Made by a program: the position numbers and the translations under genes. From Planctomycetota bacterium (GTDB lineage Bacteria; Planctomycetota; Planctomycetia; Pirellulales; Pirellulaceae), in NCBI GenBank assembly GCA_024274855.1, contig JAJSAJ010000418.1, forward strand, positions 1 through 19,148: a stretch of 19,148 nucleotides of DNA. Reading direction: 5' to 3'. Shown here one piece after another: positions 1 to 7,317 of the stretch (position 1 is the stretch's first letter; every line of letters starts with the position of its first letter). The notes under the pieces are model-generated. The model saw only the letters and a program-made list of their open reading frames with translations. It searched no databases and was not told the DNA's origin.

Positions 1-82
1 AATCCGGCCGTCATTTGGTTTCTATTTGGTAAGCCTGCACGTTTCAGACAAGCTTCATACGTTTGCTGAGAAGCAGGTGACC

Positions 83-631
83 CTACTCCACACACTGGCG
101 AATCCGCTGAAACACGTCTTCCGGCGTTCCCTGGCCGTCAACAGTCTTCAGCAGCCCTTGGTCCGCGTAATGTTGCAGGACCGGAGCTGTTTCATTCGTG
201 TAGACCTCCAGTCGGTGCGAAATTGTCTCGGGCGTGTCATCCGGCCGCTTACGGGCCAACAACCGCCGGACCAATTCATCCGAATCGACTTGGATCTCAA
301 GGACCATATCCAACGGGGTGCCCCGAGCGGTCAGGAGGCCATCGAGTGCCTTAGCCTGATCGACATTGCGCGGGAAGCCATCGAACAGGCAGCCCTTTGC
401 CAACGCCGGATCCTCTAGACGCTCGCCGATGATCCCAAGAACCAGCTCGTCCGGAACTAACTTCCCCGCTTGCATATACGCCGATGCACTTTTGCCCAGA
501 TCGGTGCCATCGCTGATCGCCTGACGCAGCAGATCGCCGGTCGAGACGTGTGGGATGCCGAGCAGGTCGACCAATTGCTGCGCCTGCGTACCTTTTCCGG
601 CCCCTGGCGGGCCGATAAAAACGATAAACAT
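83..631 (-). CDS. adk: Adenylate kinase, short form
   Basis: Cytosolic nucleoside monophosphate kinase that interconverts ATP + AMP and 2 ADP. The 182-residue protein opens with the P-loop GPPGAGKGT (residues 7-15), has STGDLLR in the AMP-binding region (30-36) and DGFPR at 84-88. The LID region is reduced to a short basic stretch around RKRPDDTPE (127-135), so this is the short-LID class and not the roughly 214-residue E. coli type. The ATG at 631 starts directly at the conserved N-terminus, with AGAGG-like purines upstream. It lies 70 nt after secY, the usual end of a spc operon. It ends in TAG; a further 12 sense codons run to the next stop, but the family normally ends here. Confidence 0.96.
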   Translation of the reverse strand: MFIVFIGPPGAGKGTQAQQLVDLLGIPHVSTGDLLRQAISDGTDLGKSASAYMQAGKLVPDELVLGIIGERLEDPALAKGCLFDGFPRNVDQAKALDGLLTARGTPLDMVLEIQVDSDELVRRLLARKRPDDTPETISHRLEVYTNETAPVLQHYADQGLLKTVDGQGTPEDVFQRIRQCVE

Positions 632-701
632 CGTGGATTGATCCTCTTCCCGTCGTCAAACATCAGCCGAATCGTCACCAAACGGGAGTGGATTACGCCG
701 G

Positions 702-2084
702 CTAGCCTTCGAGTAAGCCACGGTAGTTTCGCATCACCAAGTGGCTATCGATTTTCTGCACTAAGTCAAACGCAACACTGACCGCAATCAGCAGCCCGGT
801 GCCTCCATAAAAGCTGGCAACCGCAAAGCTGACGTCCAATGAGCTGGAGATAATCGTTGGAATTACGGCGACCAATGCCAGGAAGCCGGCCCCCACATAG
901 GTGATTCGAACCATGACTTTTTCCAGGTAATCGGCGGTCCGTTTTCCGGGCCGATAACCGGGGATAAATGTCCCATAATCTTTGAGGTTCTCCGACATTT
1001 CTTTCGGATTGAACGTGATTGCCGTCCAGAAATAGCAGAAGAAGTAGATCAAGACGATGTAGGACAGATTGTAAACGAATGATGTGCAACGGGAGAACAA
1101 TGGCGCAACCTGACTGAAGAACCGTACCCAGCCTTCGCCCAGAAACGTCCAGCTTATTGCCGCATTAAACAGCATGCCGGGCAGCATCAGGAGGCTGCTG
1201 GCAAAGATGATCGGCATCACGCCAGCTTGGTTGATTCGCAACGGCAGAAACTGCCGGGCTCCGCCATAAACACGACGCCCGCGCACGTGTTTTGCACTTT
1301 GCGTCGGAATTCGACGTTGGCCCAGGGTAATAAACACGACCCCAACTACGACCGCAATGAACAGCGTGGCCAGTATCAACAGTGATTCAACACCGATGCG
1401 GCCCGGTCCAATTCCGACCAGCTCGAACTCGGCCTGGTTGGCCAGCAAATCCCATAAGGCACCCGGCATACGAGCAAGAATACCGGCCATGATCAGCAAG
1501 CTAATGCCATTGCCAATACCGAACTCGTCAATCTGCTCGCCGATCCACATCAAGAAAACCGTGCCACAAGTCATCGTTAATACGGCTGTAATCTGCCAGC
1601 CGAACCCGAGTGTGCCATCCACGCTCTTAAACGCATCGGCGATCATGCTACCACCGTCGGCCGAGACTCGCAGAAGATAGACTTTGACGTAAACCCAACT
1701 TTGGACCAAGCACAAAATGACGGTTAGATAGCGTGTGTATTCATTGATTTTCTTCTGGCCGGTTGCCCCCTCCTTCTTAAGGTCCTCGACCGGTTTCCAA
1801 ACACTTCCGAGCAGTTGGAAGATAATGGAGGCCGAGATATAGGGCATGATCCCGAGCCCGAAAATCGTAGCCTGTGTCAGGTTACTTGCACTGAAAACGG
1901 CCACCTGATTGATAATGTTCCCCAGGTTGCCGGCCGGTTGGCCAACTTGCTGCAGGCGGCTTTGGTCGACCATCGGGAGCGTAATCCAATAGCCGACTCG
2001 ATAGATGCCCAGGAACAACAAGGTCAGAAAAATCTTCTGGCGCAATTCCGGGATCGTAAAGATAATGCGGAGTTTTTCCAACAT
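702..2084 (-). CDS. secY: Preprotein translocase subunit SecY
   Basis: Channel-forming inner-membrane subunit of the Sec translocon, which exports unfolded proteins and inserts membrane proteins together with SecE and SecG. The 460-residue protein begins with the typical amphipathic helix ending IPELRQKI, has many hydrophobic segments consistent with the ten-helix fold, and shows the family signature around PYISASIIFQLL near residue 83. Conserved cytoplasmic-loop residues are visible near RIPTQSAKHVRGR. The ATG at 2084 matches the family start. It follows rplO by 76 nt and precedes adk by 70 nt, the classical spc order. The TAG stop is followed two codons later by TAA. Confidence 0.97.
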   Translation of the reverse strand: MLEKLRIIFTIPELRQKIFLTLLFLGIYRVGYWITLPMVDQSRLQQVGQPAGNLGNIINQVAVFSASNLTQATIFGLGIMPYISASIIFQLLGSVWKPVEDLKKEGATGQKKINEYTRYLTVILCLVQSWVYVKVYLLRVSADGGSMIADAFKSVDGTLGFGWQITAVLTMTCGTVFLMWIGEQIDEFGIGNGISLLIMAGILARMPGALWDLLANQAEFELVGIGPGRIGVESLLILATLFIAVVVGVVFITLGQRRIPTQSAKHVRGRRVYGGARQFLPLRINQAGVMPIIFASSLLMLPGMLFNAAISWTFLGEGWVRFFSQVAPLFSRCTSFVYNLSYIVLIYFFCYFWTAITFNPKEMSENLKDYGTFIPGYRPGKRTADYLEKVMVRITYVGAGFLALVAVIPTIISSSLDVSFAVASFYGGTGLLIAVSVAFDLVQKIDSHLVMRNYRGLLEG

Positions 2085-2160
2085 GGCGCCGATCCGTCCT
2101 CGCTAATGGCGTGTACCAGCCGGTGGGGTATTTCGAACTGTGACCCTTGTCGTTGCCAAC

Positions 2161-2670
2161 TCAGGCCGGGGTACTCGCCGCTTCCTTTCGTTTCAGTTTC
2201 TGTTTCACTGCCAACGGTGTTTTGCCCGGTAGGACAACAACTTCGCCACCGGCCTTCTCGATTTTCTCTTTGGCCGATTGGCTGAACCGATGGGCGGAGA
2301 CTTTCAGCTTCTTGGTCAGCTGACCGTCACCGAGTATTTTCAGGAGATCCCACCGGCTTTTGGCAAGCGAGTTAGCTCGTAGCGACTCGGGGGTTACCTG
2401 GTCGCCGTCCTGAAACGCACGTTCGAGATCGGCCACATTCACGGTCGCGACCGTCAGTGCGAATTTGTTATTGAAACCACGTTTGGGGACACGGCGGACC
2501 AGTGGCATCGCACCGCCCTGAAACGTCGCCGCAGCGGACCAACCAGCACGGGACTTCTGGCCCTTATGGCCACGTCCGGCAGTCTTACCCCAACCCGAGC
2601 CGGGGCCACGACCGATACGACGTCGTTTCTTGAATCGCTTAATACCGCGATGGACATCATCCAGATTCAT
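2161..2670 (-). CDS. rplO: Large-subunit ribosomal protein uL15
   Basis: Late-assembly 50S protein that binds 23S rRNA. The 169-residue product begins MNLDDVHRG, followed by the very basic, glycine-rich N-terminal extension (KRRRIGRGPGSGWGKTAGRG, then GHKGQKSRAG) that threads into the rRNA. The globular C-terminal domain ends in a Lys/Ala-rich tail. The ATG overlaps the TGA of rpsE by four bases (ATGA), a translational-coupling arrangement. In many bacteria rpmD (L30) sits between rpsE and rplO; the overlap leaves no room for it here. Confidence 0.97.
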   Translation of the reverse strand: MNLDDVHRGIKRFKKRRRIGRGPGSGWGKTAGRGHKGQKSRAGWSAAATFQGGAMPLVRRVPKRGFNNKFALTVATVNVADLERAFQDGDQVTPESLRANSLAKSRWDLLKILGDGQLTKKLKVSAHRFSQSAKEKIEKAGGEVVVLPGKTPLAVKQKLKRKEAASTPA

Positions 2671-3185
2671 TGTAATGAGACTCCTCGCAAGCGTTCCACT
2701 TCTTGGGGTGTACGCAATTGGGAAAGGGCATCCATCGTAGCCTTGACGAGGGTCACCGGGTTATTACTACCAAAGCTCTTGGTCAAAATATTGGTGATGC
2801 CGGCCGTTTCACAAACGGCACGCACCGCATCGCCGGCAATGACACCCGTACCAGGACCGGCCGGCACGAGAATAACACGAGCCGCGCTGAAACGCCCCTT
2901 GACGGTATGCGGGATCGTGCCATCGATTATCGGAACCGAGATCATCTCGCGGGAAGCCTGTTTATTGGCCTTCTCGACGCTTGGAGGCACTTCATTCGCT
3001 TTGCCATACCCCCAGCCGACTCGACCTTTGCCGTCTCCCACCACGACCATAGCGGCGAAGCTGAACCGGCGGCCACCTTTGACCACGGCCGCACACCGCT
3101 TGATCTTGACTACTTTATCGGTGAATTCACCACGTGATTTTTCTTGTGCCACGGTCTGGGATACTCCCGGTGTTACGTTTTCCAT
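2667..3185 (-). CDS. rpsE: Small-subunit ribosomal protein uS5
   Basis: 30S protein at the mRNA entry and decoding side that contributes to accuracy. The double-stranded-RNA-binding N-domain is visible (VVKIKRCAAVVKGGRRFSF, then VVVGDGKGRVGWGYGKANEV), followed by the S5 C-domain (VPAGPGTGVIAGDAVRAV). I chose the ATG at 3185, giving 172 residues, close to the family length of about 167. An in-frame GTG at 3215 would add ten residues and sits only 12 nt after the rplR stop. Neither start has a clear Shine-Dalgarno sequence, so the start is uncertain by ten codons. The gene ends in a four-base overlap with rplO. Confidence 0.95.
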   Translation of the reverse strand: MENVTPGVSQTVAQEKSRGEFTDKVVKIKRCAAVVKGGRRFSFAAMVVVGDGKGRVGWGYGKANEVPPSVEKANKQASREMISVPIIDGTIPHTVKGRFSAARVILVPAGPGTGVIAGDAVRAVCETAGITNILTKSFGSNNPVTLVKATMDALSQLRTPQEVERLRGVSLQ

Positions 3186-3227
3186 CGCATCGGCCGGCCC
3201 CCGTGGTGGGGCCACTCAGGCCGGTGC

Positions 3228-3596
3228 TTAGAGCTTCAAGCCGGCTTCTCGCGCCGCGTCCGCCAGTGCAGCGACACGGCCATGGTACTTATAAGGGCCC
3301 CGATCGAATCGGACGGCATGGATTCCCGCCTCAATTGCTCGTTGAGCAATCGCCTGGCCAACCCGCTTGGCGGCCTCACAATTGCCTCCGTACGGGACTT
3401 CGCCGCCGAGCCCTTTGTCATAGGTACTCACGGAAACGAGTGTCCGACCGGTCGCATCATCGATCAGCTGACACGCCACATGCTTGTGACTGCGACAGAC
3501 GCACAACCGAGGTCGCTCGGCCGTCCCTTGCACACGTTTACGCACGCGATATTTTCGACGCTGACGCTGTCCGGCAATCTGTTTTTGTTTGTTCAC
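3228..3596 (-). CDS. rplR: Large-subunit ribosomal protein uL18
   Basis: 5S rRNA-binding protein of the central protuberance, which works with L5 and L25. The 122-residue product has the basic N-terminal tail (RRKYRVRKRVQGTAERPRL) and the L18 core ending in the signature RFDRGPYKYHGRVAALADAA near residues 97-116. It uses GTG at 3596; the product starts MNKQKQ. It lies between rplF (81 nt upstream) and rpsE, as expected for spc. Its partner L5 is the gene interrupted by a stop in this window. Confidence 0.96.
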   Translation of the reverse strand: MNKQKQIAGQRQRRKYRVRKRVQGTAERPRLCVCRSHKHVACQLIDDATGRTLVSVSTYDKGLGGEVPYGGNCEAAKRVGQAIAQRAIEAGIHAVRFDRGPYKYHGRVAALADAAREAGLKL

Positions 3597-3677
3597 AGTT
3601 TCACTCTGCCTGCCAAAATCGCCTGAGCATCAGGCTGTACCCATCTTCATCGGTTCGGTGCTGAACGGAACCTGGAA

Positions 3678-4220
3678 TTAGGTAGCCGTCTTGCCCGGTT
3701 TGATCTTCACATATTCACCCTGATATCGAATCCCCTTGCCCTTGTAGGGTTCAGGTTTACGGACCGCCCGCACTTCCGCGGCGAACTCGCCCACTTGCTG
3801 TTTGTCGCATCCCCGAACGACGACGTGGGTCTGATCCGGACAGGTCACATCCAGATTTTTGGGGATCGTCTTTCGGATTTCATTGGCAAAGCCGACTCGC
3901 AGCTGCAGTTCGTTGCCCTGCACGGCCGCCAGGTAGCCAACGCCGACCACCTCGAGCCGCTTCTCGTAGCAGTCCTTGACGCCAATCACCATGTTGTTCA
4001 ATAGTGCACGAGTCAACCCGTGAAAGGCGCGTGCTTCGCTAGCATCGCTTACGCATACGACTGCCAACTGTTTTGCATCATCGTCCAATTGCACCTGGAC
4101 CTCAGGCCGATGTGTGTACTGCAACGACCCTTTCGGGCCTTCGACAGTAACAGTCGAGCCGTCGATGGTGACCTTGACACCATCTAGAACAGGTACTGGT
4201 TTCTTGCCGATCCGGGACAT
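3678..4220 (-). CDS. rplF: Large-subunit ribosomal protein uL6
   Basis: 50S protein near the factor-binding site. The 180-residue product starts with the canonical MSRIGKKPV; an upstream in-frame extension to 4256 is non-canonical. AAGAGA lies just upstream of the chosen ATG. The two repeated L6 domains are present, and the C-terminal signature EPYKGKGIRYQGEYVKIKPGK is intact, with its core at about residues 153-172. It lies 58 nt after rpsH in normal spc order. Confidence 0.97.
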   Translation of the reverse strand: MSRIGKKPVPVLDGVKVTIDGSTVTVEGPKGSLQYTHRPEVQVQLDDDAKQLAVVCVSDASEARAFHGLTRALLNNMVIGVKDCYEKRLEVVGVGYLAAVQGNELQLRVGFANEIRKTIPKNLDVTCPDQTHVVVRGCDKQQVGEFAAEVRAVRKPEPYKGKGIRYQGEYVKIKPGKTAT

Positions 4221-4278
4221 CGTTGATCTCTTTTCCAACCGGGCGTCGTCGACCAATGCGTCGAGCGCGCCGAATTAA

Positions 4279-4674
4279 CTACCAAACTTCGCACAAGATT
4301 TCGCCGCCGAGATTTCGCTGTCGTGCTTCGCGATCACTCAGCACGCCCCGGCTGGTGCTGAGGATCGAGATCCCCAGGCCGTTGAGAATGGGTCGCAGAT
4401 CACGGGCGCCAAGGTAGACGCGCCGTCCCGGCTTACTGACGCGACGAATCTTTTGGATTACGCGTTCGCCATTCGGGCCGTACTTGAGTTCGATGCGCAG
4501 CTGGTTGGCCGGCGCGGACTCGATTTCTTGCCAGTCCCAAATATAACCTTCGCGTTTCAGCACATCGGCCAAACCGCGTTTTACTTTGGATGCCGGCATT
4601 TCAATCTGGGGCCGCTCGACACTCACCGCGTTGCGAATACGGGTTAACATATCGGCGATCGGGTCGGTCATCAT
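4279..4674 (-). CDS. rpsH: Small-subunit ribosomal protein uS8
   Basis: Primary 16S rRNA-binding protein of the 30S platform; in E. coli it also represses spc translation. The 131-residue product starts MMTDPIADMLTRIRNA and ends with the conserved C-terminus SDREARQRNLGGEILCEVW. A GAGGGA Shine-Dalgarno-like stretch precedes the first of two tandem ATGs at 4674. Because S8 proteins normally end in VW, the TAG here is a real stop. That argues against TAG being a sense codon in this organism, which matters for the internal TAG in rplE. Confidence 0.97.
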   Translation of the reverse strand: MMTDPIADMLTRIRNAVSVERPQIEMPASKVKRGLADVLKREGYIWDWQEIESAPANQLRIELKYGPNGERVIQKIRRVSKPGRRVYLGARDLRPILNGLGISILSTSRGVLSDREARQRNLGGEILCEVW

Positions 4675-4692
4675 AGTGTTTCGGGTCCCTCT

Positions 4693-4878
4693 TTACCAAC
4701 TAGCCTTGCGGACGCCAGGGATCAAGCCCTGATCTGCCAGTTTGCGAAAGCAGATGCGACAAATCCCAAACTTCCGATATACCGCTCGCGGTCGGCCACA
4801 AAGTTTGCAGCGGCGCTCGCGGCGGCTCGAAAACTTAGGTGGGCGATTTGCTTTGGCAATCTTCGATTTGCTCGCCAC
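4693..4878 (-). CDS. rpsZ: Small-subunit ribosomal protein uS14, zinc-binding type Z
   Basis: 30S head protein of the short zinc-finger class. The 61-residue product has two CxxC pairs (Cys24/Cys27 and Cys40/Cys43) that bind Zn2+, and ends GLIPGVRKASW like other type Z proteins. A GTG at 4878 serves as start; the product begins MASKSKIAK. It lies 18 nt before rpsH and 76 nt after rplE, the normal place for rpsN/rpsZ. The zinc-independent long form, if the genome has one, would be elsewhere. Confidence 0.96.
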   Translation of the reverse strand: MASKSKIAKANRPPKFSSRRERRCKLCGRPRAVYRKFGICRICFRKLADQGLIPGVRKASW

Positions 4879-4954
4879 GTGAACTACCTATCGTTTATCA
4901 AGTCAATCGATCGGAAACAGATGCACGCATTACGACGGCATCCGCGGAACCGGA

Positions 4955-5518
4955 CTACGCCGCTTCCTCGTTCTGCTCCCGTTGGAACGGAAGCCCGAAC
5001 ATGGTCAGCAGTTCTCGAGCTTCATCGTCCGAGTCTGCTGTGGTTACCAATGTAATATTCATACCCTGGACCCGCGTAAACTTGTCCGGGTTCAGTTCGG
5101 GAAAGACCAGTTGTTCGGTCAGTCCCATGCTGTAGTTACCATGGCCGTCAAATGCGGTCCGACTGATTCCTCGAAAGTCCCGGACTCGCGGCAATGCCAG
5201 GGAGACAAGGCGGTCGAGGAATTCGTACATCCGAGTTCGTCGGAGCGTAACTTTGCAACCGATCGGCATTTCTTCACGCAGTCGAAAGCCAGCGATTGCT
5301 TTACGCGACTTGGTAATGATCGGTTTTTGGCCGGTAATCTAGGCCAGGGCGGCGACGGCCATTTCCAAGTGTTTTTTCTCTTGAATGGCCGAGCCGACTC
5401 CCATGTTCACGGAGATTTTTTCCAGCCGGGGCAACGACAACCGATTGCTACGGCCAAACTTTTCAGCGAGGGCCGGTAGAATCTCGTTTTCGTAACGCTC
5501 TTGAAGTCTCGCAGTCAT
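4955..5518 (-). pseudogene. rplE: Large-subunit ribosomal protein uL5, interrupted by an in-frame TAG
   Basis: L5 binds 5S rRNA and contacts the P-site tRNA and the 30S head. The ATG at 5518 starts MTARLQERY; codons 1-59 read normal L5 (LSLPRLEKISVNMGVGSAI). Codon 60 (5341-5339) is TAG. The same frame continues at once with ITGQKPIITKSRKAIAGF and PIGCKVTL, then RDFRGISRTAFDGHGNYSMG, to a second TAG at 4955. Without codon 60 the product would be 187 residues, the normal length. In other L5 proteins this position holds a variable sense residue inside LA-x-I(S/T)GQKP. One base change from CAG, AAG, TTG or similar explains the lesion. The intact downstream half suggests a very recent mutation, an error in the sequence, or suppression of the stop. 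I label it broken as written and do not infer loss of function. Confidence 0.9.
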
Positions 5519-5589
5519 GATCACATCCGAGAATGATGGTCGGGCCGTGCTCGATGTCAAGGAGCGGTGGGCCACGAACAACCAAAGTT

Positions 5590-5937
5590 CTATTTTTTCG
5601 CGTAACGAGCTCGTGCCGGTGCGATTTCACCCAGCCCCGCTCCACATTGTTTGCAATACCGTACTTTGCTTCCGTCGTCCAGAAACCTCGCACCGGTCCG
5701 AGTTGCCTTGTTGCATTTTTCGCAGACCAGCATTGCGTTCGATGTCTGGATCGGCATCTCTTTCGACAGTCGACCACCTTGCGGGTTTCGCTGGCTGCGC
5801 CGCACATGCTTGTAGGCGCGGTTTACGTTTTCAACGATAATTTTCCCAGCCTCGTGATCGACCTTCATAACCTTGGCCCGAACGCCTCGGTCCGCACCGG
5901 AGATCACCTCGACCGTGTCGTCTATTCGAATATGCAT
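5590..5937 (-). CDS. rplX: Large-subunit ribosomal protein uL24, zinc-ribbon form
   Basis: Assembly-initiator 50S protein. The 115-residue product has the KOW motif near the start (VEVISGADRGVRAKVMKV, about residues 9-26) and the NPQGGR loop. Its C-terminal half carries two CxxC pairs (C72/C75 and C95/C98), the zinc-ribbon form of L24. I chose the ATG at 5937, whose A is also the last base of the rplN TGA (TGATG), so the two genes are probably coupled; a GTG one codon upstream is the alternative. It ends in TAG, 71 nt before rplE. Confidence 0.96.
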   Translation of the reverse strand: MHIRIDDTVEVISGADRGVRAKVMKVDHEAGKIIVENVNRAYKHVRRSQRNPQGGRLSKEMPIQTSNAMLVCEKCNKATRTGARFLDDGSKVRYCKQCGAGLGEIAPARARYAKK

Positions 5938-6305
5938 CACACCACCTCGCTGGCGAGGCTTACAATCCTCATGAATTTCCGTTCACGCAATTCGCGAGCC
6001 ACAGCGCCGAAGATCCGGGTGCCACGCGGCGTCCCATCGGCGTCGATAATGACGACCGCATTGCTGTCAAAACGAATATAGCTACCATCCGGGCGGCGCG
6101 TCGGCTGCTTACACCGTACAATGACCGCTCGGACAACCGACTTCTTCTTGATTTCACTGCCGGGAATCACGCTCTTGACACTACAGACGATAATGTCGCC
6201 GATGCCGGCGAATCTGCGTCGCGATCCGCCAAGGACCTTGATGCACATCACTTCCTTGGCACCCGTATTGTCTGCAACGTTCAACCGGCTCTCTTGTTGA
6301 ATCAT
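5937..6305 (-). CDS. rplN: Large-subunit ribosomal protein uL14
   Basis: 50S subunit-interface protein and first gene of the spc block. The 122-residue product is full length and highly conserved: MIQQESRLNVADNTGAKEV at the start, then a CIKVLGG motif, and the ARELRERKFMRIVSLASEV end. The ATG at 6305 lies 6 nt after the rpsQ stop, so spc is continuous with S10 here and no separate promoter is visible. Its TGA shares a base with the rplX start. Confidence 0.97.
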   Translation of the reverse strand: MIQQESRLNVADNTGAKEVMCIKVLGGSRRRFAGIGDIIVCSVKSVIPGSEIKKKSVVRAVIVRCKQPTRRPDGSYIRFDSNAVVIIDADGTPRGTRIFGAVARELRERKFMRIVSLASEVV

Positions 6306-6311
6306 CTCGAC

Positions 6312-6620
6312 TTACCCTTCGCCTTCTTTGGCCGCATTCTGTTTGGCCGCCGCTCGCAGGGCCGCGACATCGATAGCCGTGCTCTTCTGCACTACTCGGA
6401 CCAGGTCCCAACGCTTCTTCTTGGAACGTCGACGCCCCTCGATGATCTCGACCATGTCTCCGACACCCGACTCGTTGTTCTCGTCATGCACGAAGCAGAC
6501 AGTTTTCCGGCGGATATATTTCCCGTACTTCGGATGCTTGACGAGCCGGGGGATTTCAACCCGGCGCGTCTTCGCCATCTTGTCACTCGTAACGACTCCA
6601 ACGGCTGCTTTCTTAGGCAT
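6312..6620 (-). CDS. rpsQ: Small-subunit ribosomal protein uS17
   Basis: Primary 16S rRNA-binding protein with an OB fold. The 102-residue product contains the core GVVTSDKMAKTRRVEIPRL, then KHPKYGKYIRRKTV and the signature GDMVEIIEGRRRSKKKRW. It is about 18 residues longer than the E. coli protein because of an Ala/Lys-rich C-terminal tail (VAALRAAAKQNAAKEGEG). The ATG at 6620 has AAGG about 11-14 nt upstream. It is the last gene of the S10 block, after rpmC by 15 nt. Confidence 0.95.
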   Translation of the reverse strand: MPKKAAVGVVTSDKMAKTRRVEIPRLVKHPKYGKYIRRKTVCFVHDENNESGVGDMVEIIEGRRRSKKKRWDLVRVVQKSTAIDVAALRAAAKQNAAKEGEG

Positions 6621-6635
6621 GGCAATCCAACCTTC

Positions 6636-6857
6636 TTAACTCGCTTCAGTTGCGACGTTCGACTGTGCAACCAGCTGACGCTCGCGTTGTACCGTGTAAA
6701 TCCTAGCGACCAGGCGGCGATGCCGACGCAGCTCGCTTGGAGCATCCAACCGTTCCGTCTGTGCCTGAATCCGCAGCCGGAAAAGAGTATCAATCGTATC
6801 ATTGAGCGTCAGCTGTAACTGCTCGTCGCTCATCTCTCGAAGTTCACTGGCATTCAT
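6636..6857 (-). CDS. rpmC: Large-subunit ribosomal protein uL29
   Basis: Small helical protein near the peptide exit tunnel that forms part of the docking site for trigger factor and SRP. I chose the ATG at 6857, giving 73 residues starting MNASELREMSDEQL, which matches the family start (ELR-x-x-s-x-eEL). An upstream extension to 7004 overlaps rplP in another frame and is not L29-like. The second helix carries the conserved basic stretch ELRRHRRLVARIYTVQRER. It lies 43 nt after rplP and 15 nt before rpsQ. Confidence 0.95.
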   Translation of the reverse strand: MNASELREMSDEQLQLTLNDTIDTLFRLRIQAQTERLDAPSELRRHRRLVARIYTVQRERQLVAQSNVATEAS

Positions 6858-6900
6858 CGTCGCTTCCCCGTCGGCCCGGTTAGACACCGGCCAAAAATTG

Positions 6901-7317
6901 CTATACCGGGTTTCGCCGAACAAGCCGGACCCGAATCGGCATCTTATGTGCCAACCGAGCGAAACAGACCTTCGCCTGCTGCTCGGTGATCCCACCGAGT
7001 TCATACATAATCGTTCCAGGGCGAACGGTTGCTACCCAATGCTCCGGCTCGCCTTTACCCTTACCCATCCGAGTCTCGAGCGGCGTCGACGTGATCGAGC
7101 GATGCGGGAAGATCCGGATATACAGCCGGCCCTCACCCCGCACATATTGCTGGGCAGCAATACGTCCCGCTTCGATGGTCTGCGCTTTGATCCAGCCTCC
7201 TTCAAGTGCCTGAAGGCCGAACTCGCCGAAGACCACCCTGTTCCCGCGGGTCGCGTTACCTTTTATACGCCCTCTTTGGCTTTTTCGATGTTTTACCCGC
7301 TTCGGCATTAGCGCCAT
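6901..7317 (-). CDS. rplP: Large-subunit ribosomal protein uL16
   Basis: 50S protein near the A site, needed for aminoacyl-tRNA accommodation. The 138-residue product starts MALMPKRVKHRKSQRGR and contains the conserved EGGWIKAQTIEAGRIA and RMGKGKGEPEHWVA stretches. Most L16 proteins start at the inner MPKR (7308). The strong GGAGGAG at 7327-7333 is 9 nt from the ATG at 7317 and 18 nt from the one at 7308, so I prefer 7317. The gene overlaps the 3' end of rpsC by 62 nt in another frame (53 nt with the inner start), which is long for this cluster. Confidence 0.96.
   Translation of the reverse strand: MALMPKRVKHRKSQRGRIKGNATRGNRVVFGEFGLQALEGGWIKAQTIEAGRIAAQQYVRGEGRLYIRIFPHRSITSTPLETRMGKGKGEPEHWVATVRPGTIMYELGGITEQQAKVCFARLAHKMPIRVRLVRRNPV

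Noticed and set aside
1..82. Start of a further spc-type gene (map, infA or rpmJ) downstream of adk
   Set aside because: A minus-strand ATG at 12-14 begins MTAG but only four codons are visible; nothing can be identified. No terminator is seen in this stretch either.
5270..5338. Translation of the second part of rplE as a separate protein from the ATG at 5269
   Set aside because: The conserved L5 sequence starts upstream of that ATG (ITGQKPIITKSRKAIAGF), so this would yield a truncated protein without a ribosome-binding site.
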